64,000 nucleotides of DNA. Source: Methylopila jiangsuensis (GTDB taxonomy: Bacteria > Pseudomonadota > Alphaproteobacteria > Rhizobiales > Methylopilaceae). The notes below the pieces were generated by a model, which did not search any database, had not been told where the DNA came from, and saw nothing but the letters and a program-made list of their open reading frames with translations. Both the position numbers and the translations under genes were made by a program. Shown here piece after piece: positions 43,477 to 51,000 of this stretch. Within the stretch, counting starts at the first letter, position 1; each line of letters opens with the position of its first letter. The DNA lies in NCBI RefSeq assembly GCF_027922305.1, contig NZ_BSFK01000010.1, positions 1 to 64,000 of the forward strand. The letters are read 5' to 3'.

Positions 43477-44066
43477 GCCGCGCGCGCCACCTTGCGCGTG
43501 CCGAGGAAGGCCATGCCGGCCTTCAGCTTGTCTTCGAGGGAGGTGTCGTTCCGCCCTCTGGCCTTGTCGCCTCCGCCGAAGATGGCCTGAAGCATCTCCT
43601 GCCGGCCTATGTAGGCGGACAGGATCGCGGGCATCGGGGCGTTCATGACCTCCTCGTGGGTCCAGCCGAGCCAGCCCGTCCCGATCTTGTAGAGGCGGGC
43701 GAAATAGTCCGCGTGGGTGACGCCTCCGGTTTTGGGGGCGTCGAGGGCGTCGCCGGACATGTCGCCGGGGATGGTCCCTCCGTTGGCGAGGACGAGCACG
43801 AAGTCGAGAAGCTGCGGCTGGACCGCCATCAGCGCGCCGGGCGTGGACGCCTCGACCACCTTGGAGGCATTGCTACCCACGGCCACCCGCATGAACCGGC
43901 GGACGGTGCGGGTGTCGAGTTCGTGGAGCTTCTTCAGCAGCGCGTCGAAGCCGCCGTGCAGCTCATGGGAGCGGATGGCGGCGCGCAGCGTCGGACGCAT
44001 CTCGATGGCCTGGCCTCCGAGATGCACCACGACGACGTCGCCGATGATGGCGGACAGCGCCCCCAT
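43473..44066 (-). CDS. tail assembly chaperone-like protein
   Basis: The 197-residue protein begins MGALSAIIGDVVVVHLGGQA and contains helical segments with WLGWTHEEVMNAPMPAILSA and YIGRQEMLQAIFGGG, a style seen in tail assembly chaperones that precede the tape measure. It directly follows the tail-tube gene (four bases), the right place for such a chaperone. The usual -1 frameshift partner is not obvious. A longer in-frame start at 44168 overlaps the tail-tube gene and is less likely. Confidence 0.6.
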   Translation of the reverse strand: MGALSAIIGDVVVVHLGGQAIEMRPTLRAAIRSHELHGGFDALLKKLHELDTRTVRRFMRVAVGSNASKVVEASTPGALMAVQPQLLDFVLVLANGGTIPGDMSGDALDAPKTGGVTHADYFARLYKIGTGWLGWTHEEVMNAPMPAILSAYIGRQEMLQAIFGGGDKARGRNDTSLEDKLKAGMAFLGTRKVARAA

Positions 44067-44070
44067 GGGA

Positions 44071-44538
44071 TCAGTCCGCCGCCACTTCGAGACGGTCGGT
44101 GTTGATCGCCAGCGTGTGGGTGATGCGCACCACGTTGTCGCTCTCGCCGAAGGAGATGCGGCCGCCAAGGACCGTCGCGGAGAAGAAGAACGTCGTGCCG
44201 TCCCCGCCCGCGGTCAGCTTGTCCGGCAGCACGCATTTGAACGGGTAATCGCCCTTGCCGCGCGCCGCGGAGAGCGCGGCTTGGCCCGCATCGCCCGGCA
44301 GGCGGTTGACGATCAGGTCCAGCGTGCCGCCGTCGGTGGTGCCGGCGAGGCGACGGAGGCGGCTTTCACCGACGCTCTTCACCTCCACGGCCTCGTCCAC
44401 GTCGCCGAACTCGCCAAGATCAAAGACGTCCTTGATCTCGGTCCAGGTCAGGGCCTCGTATTCCGCCACCGTGTCGAGCGCGGGCGTCGCCGCCGTGGTG
44501 GCGATGTAGAACTTCGTCTTGTTGGTCAGATGGGCCAT
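44071..44538 (-). CDS. phage tail tube protein
   Basis: The 155-residue protein has the siphophage major tail protein pattern: MAHLTNKTKFYIATTAATPA, WTEIKDVFDLGEFGDVDEAV, and ISFGESDNVVRITHTLAINT near the end. Hexamers stack around the tape measure to form the tail tube. It follows the capsid gene by 11 bp. Confidence 0.85.
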   Translation of the reverse strand: MAHLTNKTKFYIATTAATPALDTVAEYEALTWTEIKDVFDLGEFGDVDEAVEVKSVGESRLRRLAGTTDGGTLDLIVNRLPGDAGQAALSAARGKGDYPFKCVLPDKLTAGGDGTTFFFSATVLGGRISFGESDNVVRITHTLAINTDRLEVAAD

Positions 44539-44549
44539 GTCGTCCTCCC

Positions 44550-46136
44550 TCAGCTCGCCGCGACCTTGACCTTCACGAACTTGGCGGGTTCGAGAACGTC
44601 GCCGCCGACACGACGGCGGGCGTGGAAGCGGACGATGCCGTTCGTGGCGCGGGTGAAGGGGTCCACGAGGATCGACAGGCCCACGCGGTCGATGATGCGG
44701 TAGCCGGACCAGTCGCCGAACACGATCGGGAACGCGCCCGCGCCCACGTTCGGCATGTCCACCGCCTCGATCACCGGCCGCCCGAGCAGCGTGGCGGGAG
44801 CGCCCGCCTGGATGCTGGGCTGCCAGAGATAGGCCCCCTGCGCGTCCTTCAGCTTGCGGATGCTGGCGAGCACGGTGCGGTTGAGCAGCCACGCGCCGTT
44901 CTGCGCATAGGCGGTCGGGAGCTTCGACATGACGTCGATCAGCAGATCGGCCGGGGCGGAGCCCAGCGTCGACGCGGCCCCCGTGACGACCTCCTGAATG
45001 CCGGCGCCGGCGGCGAGGATGCCCTTCGGCTTGCCCACGCCGTCGCCGGTGACGAAGGCGGCGCTTTCCTTCTGCCCGAAGTCCTCGGACAGGGCCGTGC
45101 GGAGTTCGCCCTCGACGTCGTAAGCCGCGTCCTCGAGAAGCTGCTTGCTGATCTCGACGTAGGTCGCCAGTTCGTGGGCCGTGAGCGTCACCTGGCCGAA
45201 GGTCATGGTGCTCTCGGGGCGGTCCTCGATCTCGCTCACCCACTGCGCGTTCGTGCCCGTCAGGCGCTTGGGGAGCCGCACCTCCGGGGCCGCGAGCTGC
45301 ATGACGCGGGCGTACTGGCGGATCGGGCTGTACTCGACCAGCGCGCGGAGGATTTCCGAGCCGTAGGCCTCGGGAGCCAGATAGCCGGCAGAGGCGTCGT
45401 TCGCGACGGTGAGGGCCTTGCGCTCGGTCTCGCCAAGGGCGGCGTCGCCGCGGCGCAGATAGACGCCGAAGGACTTCTTCTCGACCGCCGCGGCCTCGTC
45501 CTCGGGCTGTCCGCCGCCGGCGTTCGGCCGGTTGAGCCGGGCCTCGATCTTGTCGAGCCGGCCCGGCAGGGCGGCGAGGCCCTTCACGCCGTCTCCCAGC
45601 TCCGCGAGCTTCTTCTCGATGTCGGCCGCGACCGGGGCCGGCGGCGTCTCGGTCGCGGGCGTGTCCGCGGTCGTCTCGGTCATTGCTTCTCGTCCGGCAC
45701 CCTTGAGAGACGTCACGACCGCGCCGGGATGCGACGGCACGGGGACGATGGAAATTTCCTTGAGGTCGAGATCGGTGATGGTCCGGCCGCCGCCGCGACG
45801 GGGTGCGGCCTTGCGGGTGACGAAGCCGATGGAGAGCCCGCCGACGCCGCCGGCCTTCATGAGGGCGCGGACCTCGCGGGCGCGGGCCACGTCGTCCACC
45901 AGCAGGCGGCCCTTCACCTCCAGCCCGGCGCCGGTCTCCTTGGCCTCGGTCCAGACGCCAACGGCGTCGCGCTGGTCGTGGGCGAACAGCATGGGGAGCG
46001 CGCCGACCACCTTGGCGAACGCGCCCTTTTCGATGACGTCGCCCACCATGTCGGCGGAGCCGAAGGGCCAGGCGATGCCGACCACCTCGCCCTGATCGCC
46101 GGGCGTGAAGACGGCCTTGACCTCAAGCCTGTCCAT
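44550..46136 (-). CDS. fused prohead protease and HK97-type major capsid protein
   Basis: The 528-residue protein joins two proteins that are usually separate. Residues 1-150 are an S78-type prohead protease with catalytic His53 (LFAHDQRDA) and Ser102 (GGLSIGF). A Pro/Thr-rich linker and coiled-coil scaffold-like delta region follow (155-215). From about 220 it is an HK97 capsid fold (NDASAGYLAPEAYGSEILRA, then WVSEIEDRPESTMTFG and the P-domain/E-loop segments). An internal ATG at 45683 (Met152) after GGACGAGAA could give capsid alone. The start at 46136 overlaps the upstream gene by 14 bp. Confidence 0.9.
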   Translation of the reverse strand: MDRLEVKAVFTPGDQGEVVGIAWPFGSADMVGDVIEKGAFAKVVGALPMLFAHDQRDAVGVWTEAKETGAGLEVKGRLLVDDVARAREVRALMKAGGVGGLSIGFVTRKAAPRRGGGRTITDLDLKEISIVPVPSHPGAVVTSLKGAGREAMTETTADTPATETPPAPVAADIEKKLAELGDGVKGLAALPGRLDKIEARLNRPNAGGGQPEDEAAAVEKKSFGVYLRRGDAALGETERKALTVANDASAGYLAPEAYGSEILRALVEYSPIRQYARVMQLAAPEVRLPKRLTGTNAQWVSEIEDRPESTMTFGQVTLTAHELATYVEISKQLLEDAAYDVEGELRTALSEDFGQKESAAFVTGDGVGKPKGILAAGAGIQEVVTGAASTLGSAPADLLIDVMSKLPTAYAQNGAWLLNRTVLASIRKLKDAQGAYLWQPSIQAGAPATLLGRPVIEAVDMPNVGAGAFPIVFGDWSGYRIIDRVGLSILVDPFTRATNGIVRFHARRRVGGDVLEPAKFVKVKVAAS

Positions 46137-46464
46137 CGTCCGCCTCCGTCTTGGCCGGACCCCACCACAGGGCCTCAAGGATCGCGGTCGCGAGCGGGTG
46201 GACCTCGGAGAGCGGCCGGCCGTCCACGTAGAGCGACACCAGCACCGCCGCGTCCTCAGGCGTGGAGCCGCCGCCGATCAGGCCGATGCGCACGGTCTCG
46301 CGCAGCTCCAGCGCGGTGAAGTCGCCGGCGAACATGCGGCGGCTGATGGCCCCGACGCCCGCGCCCGCCTTGCGCTCCAGCTCCGCCACCCGCTCGGGCG
46401 GCAGGGCGAAGGCGTGATCGCCGTCCCCGAAGAAGCGCGTGGTGGTGATCGCCTCATTCGCCAT
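46123..46464 (-). CDS. GTA gp10-like tail assembly chaperone
   Basis: The 113-residue protein resembles the gene-transfer-agent family protein that follows the tail genes (MANEAITTTRFFGDGDHAFA, ELERKAGAGVGAISRRMFAG, LYVDGRPLSEVHPLATAILE). In GTA and related phages it is a tail assembly chaperone. Here it lies between portal and capsid, overlapping both (11 and 14 bp), which is out of its normal place. Confidence 0.7.
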   Translation of the reverse strand: MANEAITTTRFFGDGDHAFALPPERVAELERKAGAGVGAISRRMFAGDFTALELRETVRIGLIGGGSTPEDAAVLVSLYVDGRPLSEVHPLATAILEALWWGPAKTEADDGQA

Positions 46465-47770
46465 CGGCGGGCTCCTGTTCGGCGGGCTCGGAGGGGGGGG
46501 GAACTTTCCTCCCCTCGGGCTCGGCGCCGCTCGTGGTGTTGGGATTGCTCAGGCTGTCCCCGTCCGGCCGGGCCGGCAGGTTCTCGCGGGCGCGGCACTC
46601 GTTGCCGGTGACGACGCCGGCGGCGCGCATGAGGCTGTAGGCTTCCGCCCGGCTCTTGATGTCCGCGGAAATCAGCCCGTCCGTCTCGGCTTCGATGAAG
46701 CGTTCCGCCCGCTCGTCCGGGCTCAGCAGGACGCGGCGATAGCCAGCTTCCAGACGGGTGAGCCAGGGCGAGAGGCCATAGGCCAGGAACTCGCGGCCAA
46801 GCTCGCCGACGTTCGCCCAGGTGGCGCGGCCCATCTCGCCGAGCATGTGCGCCGGCACGCCGAAGGCCCGGCTGATGTCGTCCACGATGAACCGCAGAAG
46901 TTCGAGGAACTGCGCGTCCGTCGAGTTGAAGGTGAAGGGCTGATATGCCGTGCCCTGCTCCAGCAGCGGCGTCCCGCCAGCGTTGGCGGAGCCCTCATAG
47001 GCCCGCCAGGACGCCTTCATGCGGGCGCGGGTCTCCGCGTCGATGCGGGTGCCCGCGGGCGTCATCAGCACGCCGCCCGGCCGCGCGCCGCGCTCGAACA
47101 GGTTCACGCCGTGGCGCTGGAGCGCCAGCCCGAAGCGGATGGCGTTGGCCGCCACCTTGATGGCCGCCAGCCCCGACACGCCGTCAACGTCCAGATGCGG
47201 GCCGCGCAGATGGATGATGTCGCGGACGCCGTAGACCCGCCGCCCGCCGGTCACGACGCTGACCTCGAAGGACGGCTCGCCGGTGAGCTGGTCCACGACG
47301 ATGGAGACCGCGCGGGGGTCGAGCCGCAGCAGCTCCACGACGCGGCCCTCGACGCGGTTCGCGAAGGCGTAGCCGTTGCCGTGCAGCAAGGCGTCCGAGA
47401 CGAGCAGCGCCCGCAGGTCGCCGGCCGCCGTCCAGTCGTTCGCGTCCTCGTTCAGCAGGGCTTCGGCCGGGTGCTCGCGATCGATCTCGCGGGCCTCGCC
47501 GTCGCCGCGCTTGTAGACGTGGAACTTGAGACCGCCGGCCGTCTCGGAGAGCAGCCGCACCGCGGCGGAAACCGCCGTCAGCTCCAGCGCCGAACGCGGC
47601 CCGACGTTGATGCTGGTCGTCTCGATGCCGAAGATGCGGAACAAGTCTTCGTCATGGTAGGCGAGCGTCCCGCCGGCCGCCGGCGCGGCCTTCTCGTCGA
47701 GCGCGAGCGCGGGCGGGAGAACGTCCCCCGCCATCGTCGCCAGAGCCTTGTGCTTCTTCCGCTTCGCCAT
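46454..47770 (-). CDS. HK97-family phage portal protein
   Basis: The 438-residue portal protein forms the dodecameric channel through which DNA enters the head. Conserved pieces are LTAVSAAVRLLSETAGGLKF, LLNEDANDWTAAGDLRALLV and the C-terminal VDDISRAFGVPAHMLGEMGR with the following tunnel helix FLAYGLSPWLTRLEAGYRRV. The C-terminal tail is Pro/Glu-rich and coded partly by a run of nine G bases on the plus strand (46493-46501), a possible slippage site near the gene end. Confidence 0.92.
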   Translation of the reverse strand: MAKRKKHKALATMAGDVLPPALALDEKAAPAAGGTLAYHDEDLFRIFGIETTSINVGPRSALELTAVSAAVRLLSETAGGLKFHVYKRGDGEAREIDREHPAEALLNEDANDWTAAGDLRALLVSDALLHGNGYAFANRVEGRVVELLRLDPRAVSIVVDQLTGEPSFEVSVVTGGRRVYGVRDIIHLRGPHLDVDGVSGLAAIKVAANAIRFGLALQRHGVNLFERGARPGGVLMTPAGTRIDAETRARMKASWRAYEGSANAGGTPLLEQGTAYQPFTFNSTDAQFLELLRFIVDDISRAFGVPAHMLGEMGRATWANVGELGREFLAYGLSPWLTRLEAGYRRVLLSPDERAERFIEAETDGLISADIKSRAEAYSLMRAAGVVTGNECRARENLPARPDGDSLSNPNTTSGAEPEGRKVPPPSEPAEQEPADGE

Positions 47771-47824
47771 GCGCGAAGGATGCGGGGGGCGAAAAAGTTG
47801 CGCACGGAGGAACTTGGGACAGCT

Positions 47825-49423
47825 TTAGGGGAGGGGAGCCCCCTTCAGCTTCTGCGCCCGCGTATGCGCCGACTGCTTCGAGATGCCGACGATGCGCCCG
47901 GCCCGGCAGGAGTTGACGCCCGCCGCCAGCATCTCCGCGAACAGCGCCTCGCCCGCGGACGTGAGGCTGCGCCCCTTGCCCTCGCCCTTGGCGCAGGTGA
48001 TCGACGCAGCCCGCGCCTCCCAATCGGTGGCGGCGGCGACGGGCTGGATGGCGGGTGCCGACTGGATCGCGGCCGCGAGCTGCGCGTCGAGCTTCTCGCG
48101 GGTCGGCTCCTCGCCGGCGGCCAGTCGTTCCTCCAGCAGGCGGGCCACGATGCCGGGCTCGCGGCGCTCGGCGGCCCGGACCATGCGGCCCTTCTCCACC
48201 GCCTCCTCGATCGTCAGTTCTTTCTTTCTGTCAGCGGGCTCCGCCACCTCGGAAAGATCCGAAAGAAAGAAAGATTCAGGGGCTTTCTGACTTTCCGGCT
48301 TTTTGTCGCCCTCTGAAAACCGTTCATTCTCTTGGGCCTCGTCTTCGGCGTAGAAGTCAGTCGCCTCCGATCTTTCTTTCTTTCCGTTCTTTCTCTCCCC
48401 GGCGTCATCGGCTGAAAGATCGGTGCGGTCAGGGTGGATGTAGAGGCCGCGACCGACCTTCAGCACCTCGCCGGCGCGCACCATGCGGTACAGCAGGATG
48501 TCCACGGCGTTGCGGGTGGTCTCGACCGCGAAGGCGATCTCGCGGGCGCCCATGGGCTCGGTGGCGTCCTTCAGCTCGGCAAGGATGCGGCCCCGCTCGT
48601 CGGACTTGTGCACGTCGCCGGCGTCGCCCAGCGCCCGCCAGCGGCAGTTGTCGCGGTCGAAGGTGACGGCGGTCTCCGCCTCCTCGATGTCGCGGCCGCG
48701 GGCATACAGGGTTACGCCGTTCGAGGTGCGACGCAGGATCAGGCCGGCGTCGGCGGCGCCCATGATGCCGAAGGTGCCGGACACCTCCTCGAACGGGTCG
48801 AGGTCGGAGCCGCCCTTCTTGACGTGGTGCACGATGACGATGGCGCAGCCGGTGTCGGAGGCGATCTTCTGCAACTCCTTGATCGCCAGATAGTCGCCCT
48901 CGTAGACCGACTGCTTGTCGTTCCGGGGCGCGCGGAACATGGCGAGGACGTCCACGATCACCAGCCGCGGGTTCTTGGCGGTCGCGATCCATTCGCGGAT
49001 GCGGGCCACGCCGCCCTCGTTGGAGCGCGGCCATTCGGTGGCGTAGGTGAAGCCCTCGGGCCACTCGTCGAACGTGACGCCCAGCACCTTGGTGATGCGG
49101 CGCTGGAGCCGGCGTTCGTTGTCCTCCAGCGCCAGGTAGAGCACATCGCCCTGGGGGCATTTGGTCTCGCCCAGGCAGAAGCCGCCGCGGGCGACGGCGA
49201 GCCCCACGTCCAGAACGAACCACGACTTGCCGAGCTTGGGCGCGCCGGCGAGGACGGTGCAGCCCTCCGCGATAAAGCCGGGCACCACATAGGACACCGG
49301 CGGGAACACCATCCGGCGCAGTTCTTCGGCGGTGCGGATGACGGGGCCGCCCTTCGGCATGTGGCCGCGGCGGCGCTCCACCTCCTCCAGGTCGATCCAC
49401 GAGCTGTCGTTGTCGTAGGTCAC
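47825..49423 (-). CDS. phage replication protein, RepA-like AAA/RecA ATPase
   Basis: The 532-residue protein has a RecA-like ATPase core of the RepA hexameric-helicase type: Walker A LAGAPKLGKSWFVLD (about 57-71), Walker B LVIVDVLAMFRAP and the sensor-like IVIVHHVKKGG. A winged-helix region (AREIAFAVETTRNAVDILLY) and a C-terminal HTH (AGRIVGISKQSAHTRAQ) follow, the latter close to small-terminase or primase DNA-binding ends. Between them lies a low-complexity charged segment. GTG at 49423 overlaps the upstream stop (GTGA). It should drive replication of the excised element. Confidence 0.82.
   Translation of the reverse strand: MTYDNDSSWIDLEEVERRRGHMPKGGPVIRTAEELRRMVFPPVSYVVPGFIAEGCTVLAGAPKLGKSWFVLDVGLAVARGGFCLGETKCPQGDVLYLALEDNERRLQRRITKVLGVTFDEWPEGFTYATEWPRSNEGGVARIREWIATAKNPRLVIVDVLAMFRAPRNDKQSVYEGDYLAIKELQKIASDTGCAIVIVHHVKKGGSDLDPFEEVSGTFGIMGAADAGLILRRTSNGVTLYARGRDIEEAETAVTFDRDNCRWRALGDAGDVHKSDERGRILAELKDATEPMGAREIAFAVETTRNAVDILLYRMVRAGEVLKVGRGLYIHPDRTDLSADDAGERKNGKKERSEATDFYAEDEAQENERFSEGDKKPESQKAPESFFLSDLSEVAEPADRKKELTIEEAVEKGRMVRAAERREPGIVARLLEERLAAGEEPTREKLDAQLAAAIQSAPAIQPVAAATDWEARAASITCAKGEGKGRSLTSAGEALFAEMLAAGVNSCRAGRIVGISKQSAHTRAQKLKGAPLP
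48252..48421. other. candidate replication origin inside the replication gene
   Basis: Within 170 bp there are four copies of the octamer GAAAGAT(C/T): 48252-48259, 48269-48276, inverted 48369-48376, and 48414-48421, along with runs of TTTC/GAAA repeats. The stretch is the AT-richest part of the gene and encodes a low-complexity linker. Iterons inside a replication gene are the arrangement of lambda ori within gene O. Confidence 0.4.
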
Positions 49424-50028
49424 GCGGCCTTCTCCATCGTCGTCTTGTGCAGGACGACGCGGCAGGTGGGCCGCGGCGGAACGAGCGCGTCTCGGAGCTG
49501 ACGGGAATGCTCCAGGTCTTCGCCGGCGATGCGGGGGACGTCGCGCAGGCGGTCGTGGACGGCGGCGCGATCGACGATCACGATCCCGCGACCCTCCGCC
49601 CGCAGCCAGTCCAGCGGCGAGCGCCACACCTGCAAGGCGTTGTCCGCGAAGTACGTCGCCGCCATGTCGATCGCGGCCTCGCCCAGGGCGAAGGATCGGC
49701 CGAGCAGGCGCAGCTTCACGGACGGGGACGGCCGCCACGCCACAAGGTCCTGCACCTCGCTGGTGAAGGCGCGGACGGCGTTGACGAACATGGGCTCGCC
49801 GCCGGGCTGGAACTCGAAGCGGCCGCGATCGATCGAGACCGGGGCCACCTTCGTCATGGTGGCGTGGGCCGTGAGGGCGCGCTCGGGGACGCCGGCCTCC
49901 CGCAGGAAGGCGAGATCCGCGCGGTCGGGCATGGGCAGCGCAAGGAACTCCAGCTCCAGCGCGTCCATGTGGGACCACGCGCCGGCTTCCGCCGCCGCAT
50001 GGCCCATGTCGGAGAGGGCGGTCATCAC
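49420..50028 (-). CDS. phage protein of unknown function next to replication ATPase
   Basis: The protein of about 202 residues has a C-terminal part with WLRAEGRGIVIVDRAAVHDR and RIAGEDLEHSRQLRDALVPP, a pattern seen in alphaproteobacterial phage proteins placed before RepA-like genes; a TOPRIM/primase-like fold is possible but not shown. It overlaps its neighbours on both sides by four bases, with the start sequence GTGATGA allowing GTG 50028 or ATG 50025. It is likely part of the replication module. Confidence 0.65.
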   Translation of the reverse strand: MMTALSDMGHAAAEAGAWSHMDALELEFLALPMPDRADLAFLREAGVPERALTAHATMTKVAPVSIDRGRFEFQPGGEPMFVNAVRAFTSEVQDLVAWRPSPSVKLRLLGRSFALGEAAIDMAATYFADNALQVWRSPLDWLRAEGRGIVIVDRAAVHDRLRDVPRIAGEDLEHSRQLRDALVPPRPTCRVVLHKTTMEKAA

Positions 50029-50252
50029 TCGCCGCCAATGACGAGGCCGGGGACACCTGCGGGAGCCACGTCGGAGAGCCGCCGGAAGGCTTCCGCGAAG
50101 GTGCGACCGATCAGCGTGCGGAGGCCGCCGTGGTCCATTACCCAGCCGGACGGGGTGAGGTAGACCTCGTAGTGGTCGCGCGACGACACCGCGGCTTTGG
50201 GCTGGACCCGGCCCACGCGGGGGCTATACTCGGGGGCGTTGAAATTCGACAT
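50025..50252 (-). CDS. small phage protein, first gene of the minus-strand block
   Basis: A 75-residue protein (MSNFNAPEYSPRVGRVQPKA to LVIGGE) with a beta-rich centre (DHYEVYLTPSGWVMDHGGLR). No family is recognised. It overlaps the next gene and is the most upstream gene of the replication/structural block; the 170 bp between it and attR should contain the promoter. Confidence 0.6.
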   Translation of the reverse strand: MSNFNAPEYSPRVGRVQPKAAVSSRDHYEVYLTPSGWVMDHGGLRTLIGRTFAEAFRRLSDVAPAGVPGLVIGGE

Positions 50253-50333
50253 GCGATCCGCGCCGCGAGCCCCCGCCAGGGCCGCGGCGTTTTCGTTTTT
50301 GGCGGCCGTGGGCGGAACGCCTGCGGAACATGC

Positions 50334-50352
50334 TCCGGTGCTATTCCGGGAC
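50334..50352 (+). repeat. 19-bp repeat, candidate integrase arm site (right)
   Basis: Second copy of TCCGGTGCTATTCCGGGAC, 74 bp inside the right attachment core and in the same orientation as the copy in the integrase gene (32583-32601). It is noncoding here, which supports a DNA-level role. Confidence 0.45.
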
Positions 50353-50402
50353 GACTTGTCCAGAACGTGCCGATATTCTCCGTCCGTTCCGTTTTTCGCG
50401 CC

Positions 50403-50431
50403 TTGCCGGGAGGGCTCCGATCCCGCATAAC
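50403..50431 (+). promoter_or_regulatory. prophage-supplied promoter for the restored tRNA-Pro
   Basis: TTGCCG (50403-50408) from the phage side lies 17 bp before CATAAC (50426-50431), which is the first hexamer of the attachment repeat. The geometry is the same as in the original promoter at 32408-32436, so the element rebuilds a full promoter for the tRNA gene. Confidence 0.5.
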
Positions 50432-50492
50432 CCGAAGCGGACGTTGGTCGCGGGGCGTAGCTCAGCCTGGTAGAGCGCCTGCTTTGGGAGCA
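50426..50492 (+). repeat. right attachment repeat (attR)
   Basis: Exact copy of 32431-32497 (67 bp). It supplies the -10 box, leader and the 5' half of the tRNA, joined at the anticodon stem to the chromosomal 3' half, so that the tRNA gene is complete at this end. Confidence 0.93.
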
Positions 50493-50527
50493 GGGGGTCG
50501 CATGTTCGAATCGTGTCGCCCCGACCA
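50451..50527 (+). tRNA. tRNA-Pro(TGG)
   Basis: A complete 77-nt tRNA: acceptor CGGGGCG pairs with CGCCCCG, D-arm GCTCAGCCTGGTAGAGC, anticodon loop TTTGGGA with anticodon TGG, T-loop GTTCGAATC, discriminator A and encoded CCA. The 5' half to the anticodon stem lies in the attachment repeat. Confidence 0.96.
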
Positions 50528-50557
50528 TGTCCGTCCGCGCTTATCCGAGGGCTTGCG

Positions 50558-50863
50558 ATGACCGCACGCATCTACAGACCGACGCGCAACGCCATGCAGT
50601 CGGGCGCCGCCCGCACCCGCCGCTGGGTGCTGGAGCACGAGCCGGCCGAGGCGCGGCGCGTGGAGCCGCTCATGGGCTGGACCTCCTCCGCCGACACCCA
50701 CCAGCAGGTGCGTCTCACCTTCGCCACCCGCGAGGAGGCCGTGGCCTATGCGGAGCGCGCCGGCCTCGCCTATCAGGTTCAGGAGCCGAAAGCCCCGGTG
50801 CGCCGCGCCATGGCCTACTCCGACAACTTCCGCGCCGGCGCTCCCGAGCCCTGGACGCACTGA
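50558..50863 (+). CDS. ETC complex I subunit (NDUFS4-like)
   Basis: The 101-residue protein matches the NDUFS4/18-kDa-type accessory subunit of respiratory complex I in alphaproteobacteria: MTARIYRPTRNAMQSGAART, WVLEHEPAEARRVEPLMGWT, QQVRLTFATREEAVAYAERA and AYSDNFRAG near the end. It stabilises the NADH-oxidising arm of NADH:quinone oxidoreductase. It lies alone between tRNA-Pro and tRNA-Arg, a conserved position in Rhizobiales. The start at 50558 gives the conserved beginning. Confidence 0.93.
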   Translation: MTARIYRPTRNAMQSGAARTRRWVLEHEPAEARRVEPLMGWTSSADTHQQVRLTFATREEAVAYAERAGLAYQVQEPKAPVRRAMAYSDNFRAGAPEPWTH

Positions 50864-50876
50864 GCGTCGTTTCCAC

Positions 50877-50953
50877 GGCCCCGTAGCTCAGCCGGATAGA
50901 GCACCAGCCTTCTAAGCTGATGGTCGCTGGTTCGAATCCAGCCGGGGTCGCCA
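50877..50953 (+). tRNA. tRNA-Arg(TCT)
   Basis: A 77-nt tRNA: acceptor GGCCCCG with CGGGGTC, D-arm GCTCAGCCGGATAGAGC, anticodon loop CTTCTAA (anticodon TCT), T-arm with GTTCGAATC, discriminator G and encoded CCA. One A-C mismatch stands at the bottom of the anticodon stem. Confidence 0.95.
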
Positions 50954-50959
50954 AATTTT

Positions 50960-51000
50960 CTTCAGCTCCCAGCGGTTTTCAATGCCGTTGGAAGCTGAAG
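50960..51000 (+). terminator. hairpin after tRNA-Arg
   Basis: CTTCAGCT (50960-50967) pairs with AGCTGAAG (50993-51000), and the inner CCAGCGG pairs with CCGTTGG apart from one wobble. The long imperfect stem directly after the tRNA is a likely transcription end; no strong T-run follows. Confidence 0.5.

Larger units (their letters stand above)
32498..50425. mobile_element. 18-kb prophage or capsid-encoding satellite in tRNA-Pro
   Basis: The element is flanked by the 67-bp repeat in tRNA-Pro(TGG). It carries a tyrosine integrase at the left end, small HTH proteins, a divergent XRE repressor with operator, three AT-rich cargo genes, and a long minus-strand block: replication ATPase, portal, tail-chaperone-like protein, protease-capsid fusion, tail tube, connectors, small and large terminase and tape measure. 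I see no tail-tip, fibre, holin, endolysin or spanin gene. It is therefore either a prophage that has lost its tail-tip and lysis modules or a satellite that borrows them from a helper. Gene order differs from the usual HK97-type order. Confidence 0.9.

Noticed and set aside
46493-46501. Run of nine G bases as a programmed slippage site in the portal gene
   Set aside because: It lies at the extreme C-terminal tail after all conserved portal segments; no alternative product is evident.
32498-50425. Intact, self-sufficient siphophage
   Set aside because: No tail-tip, fibre, holin or endolysin genes could be found on either strand.
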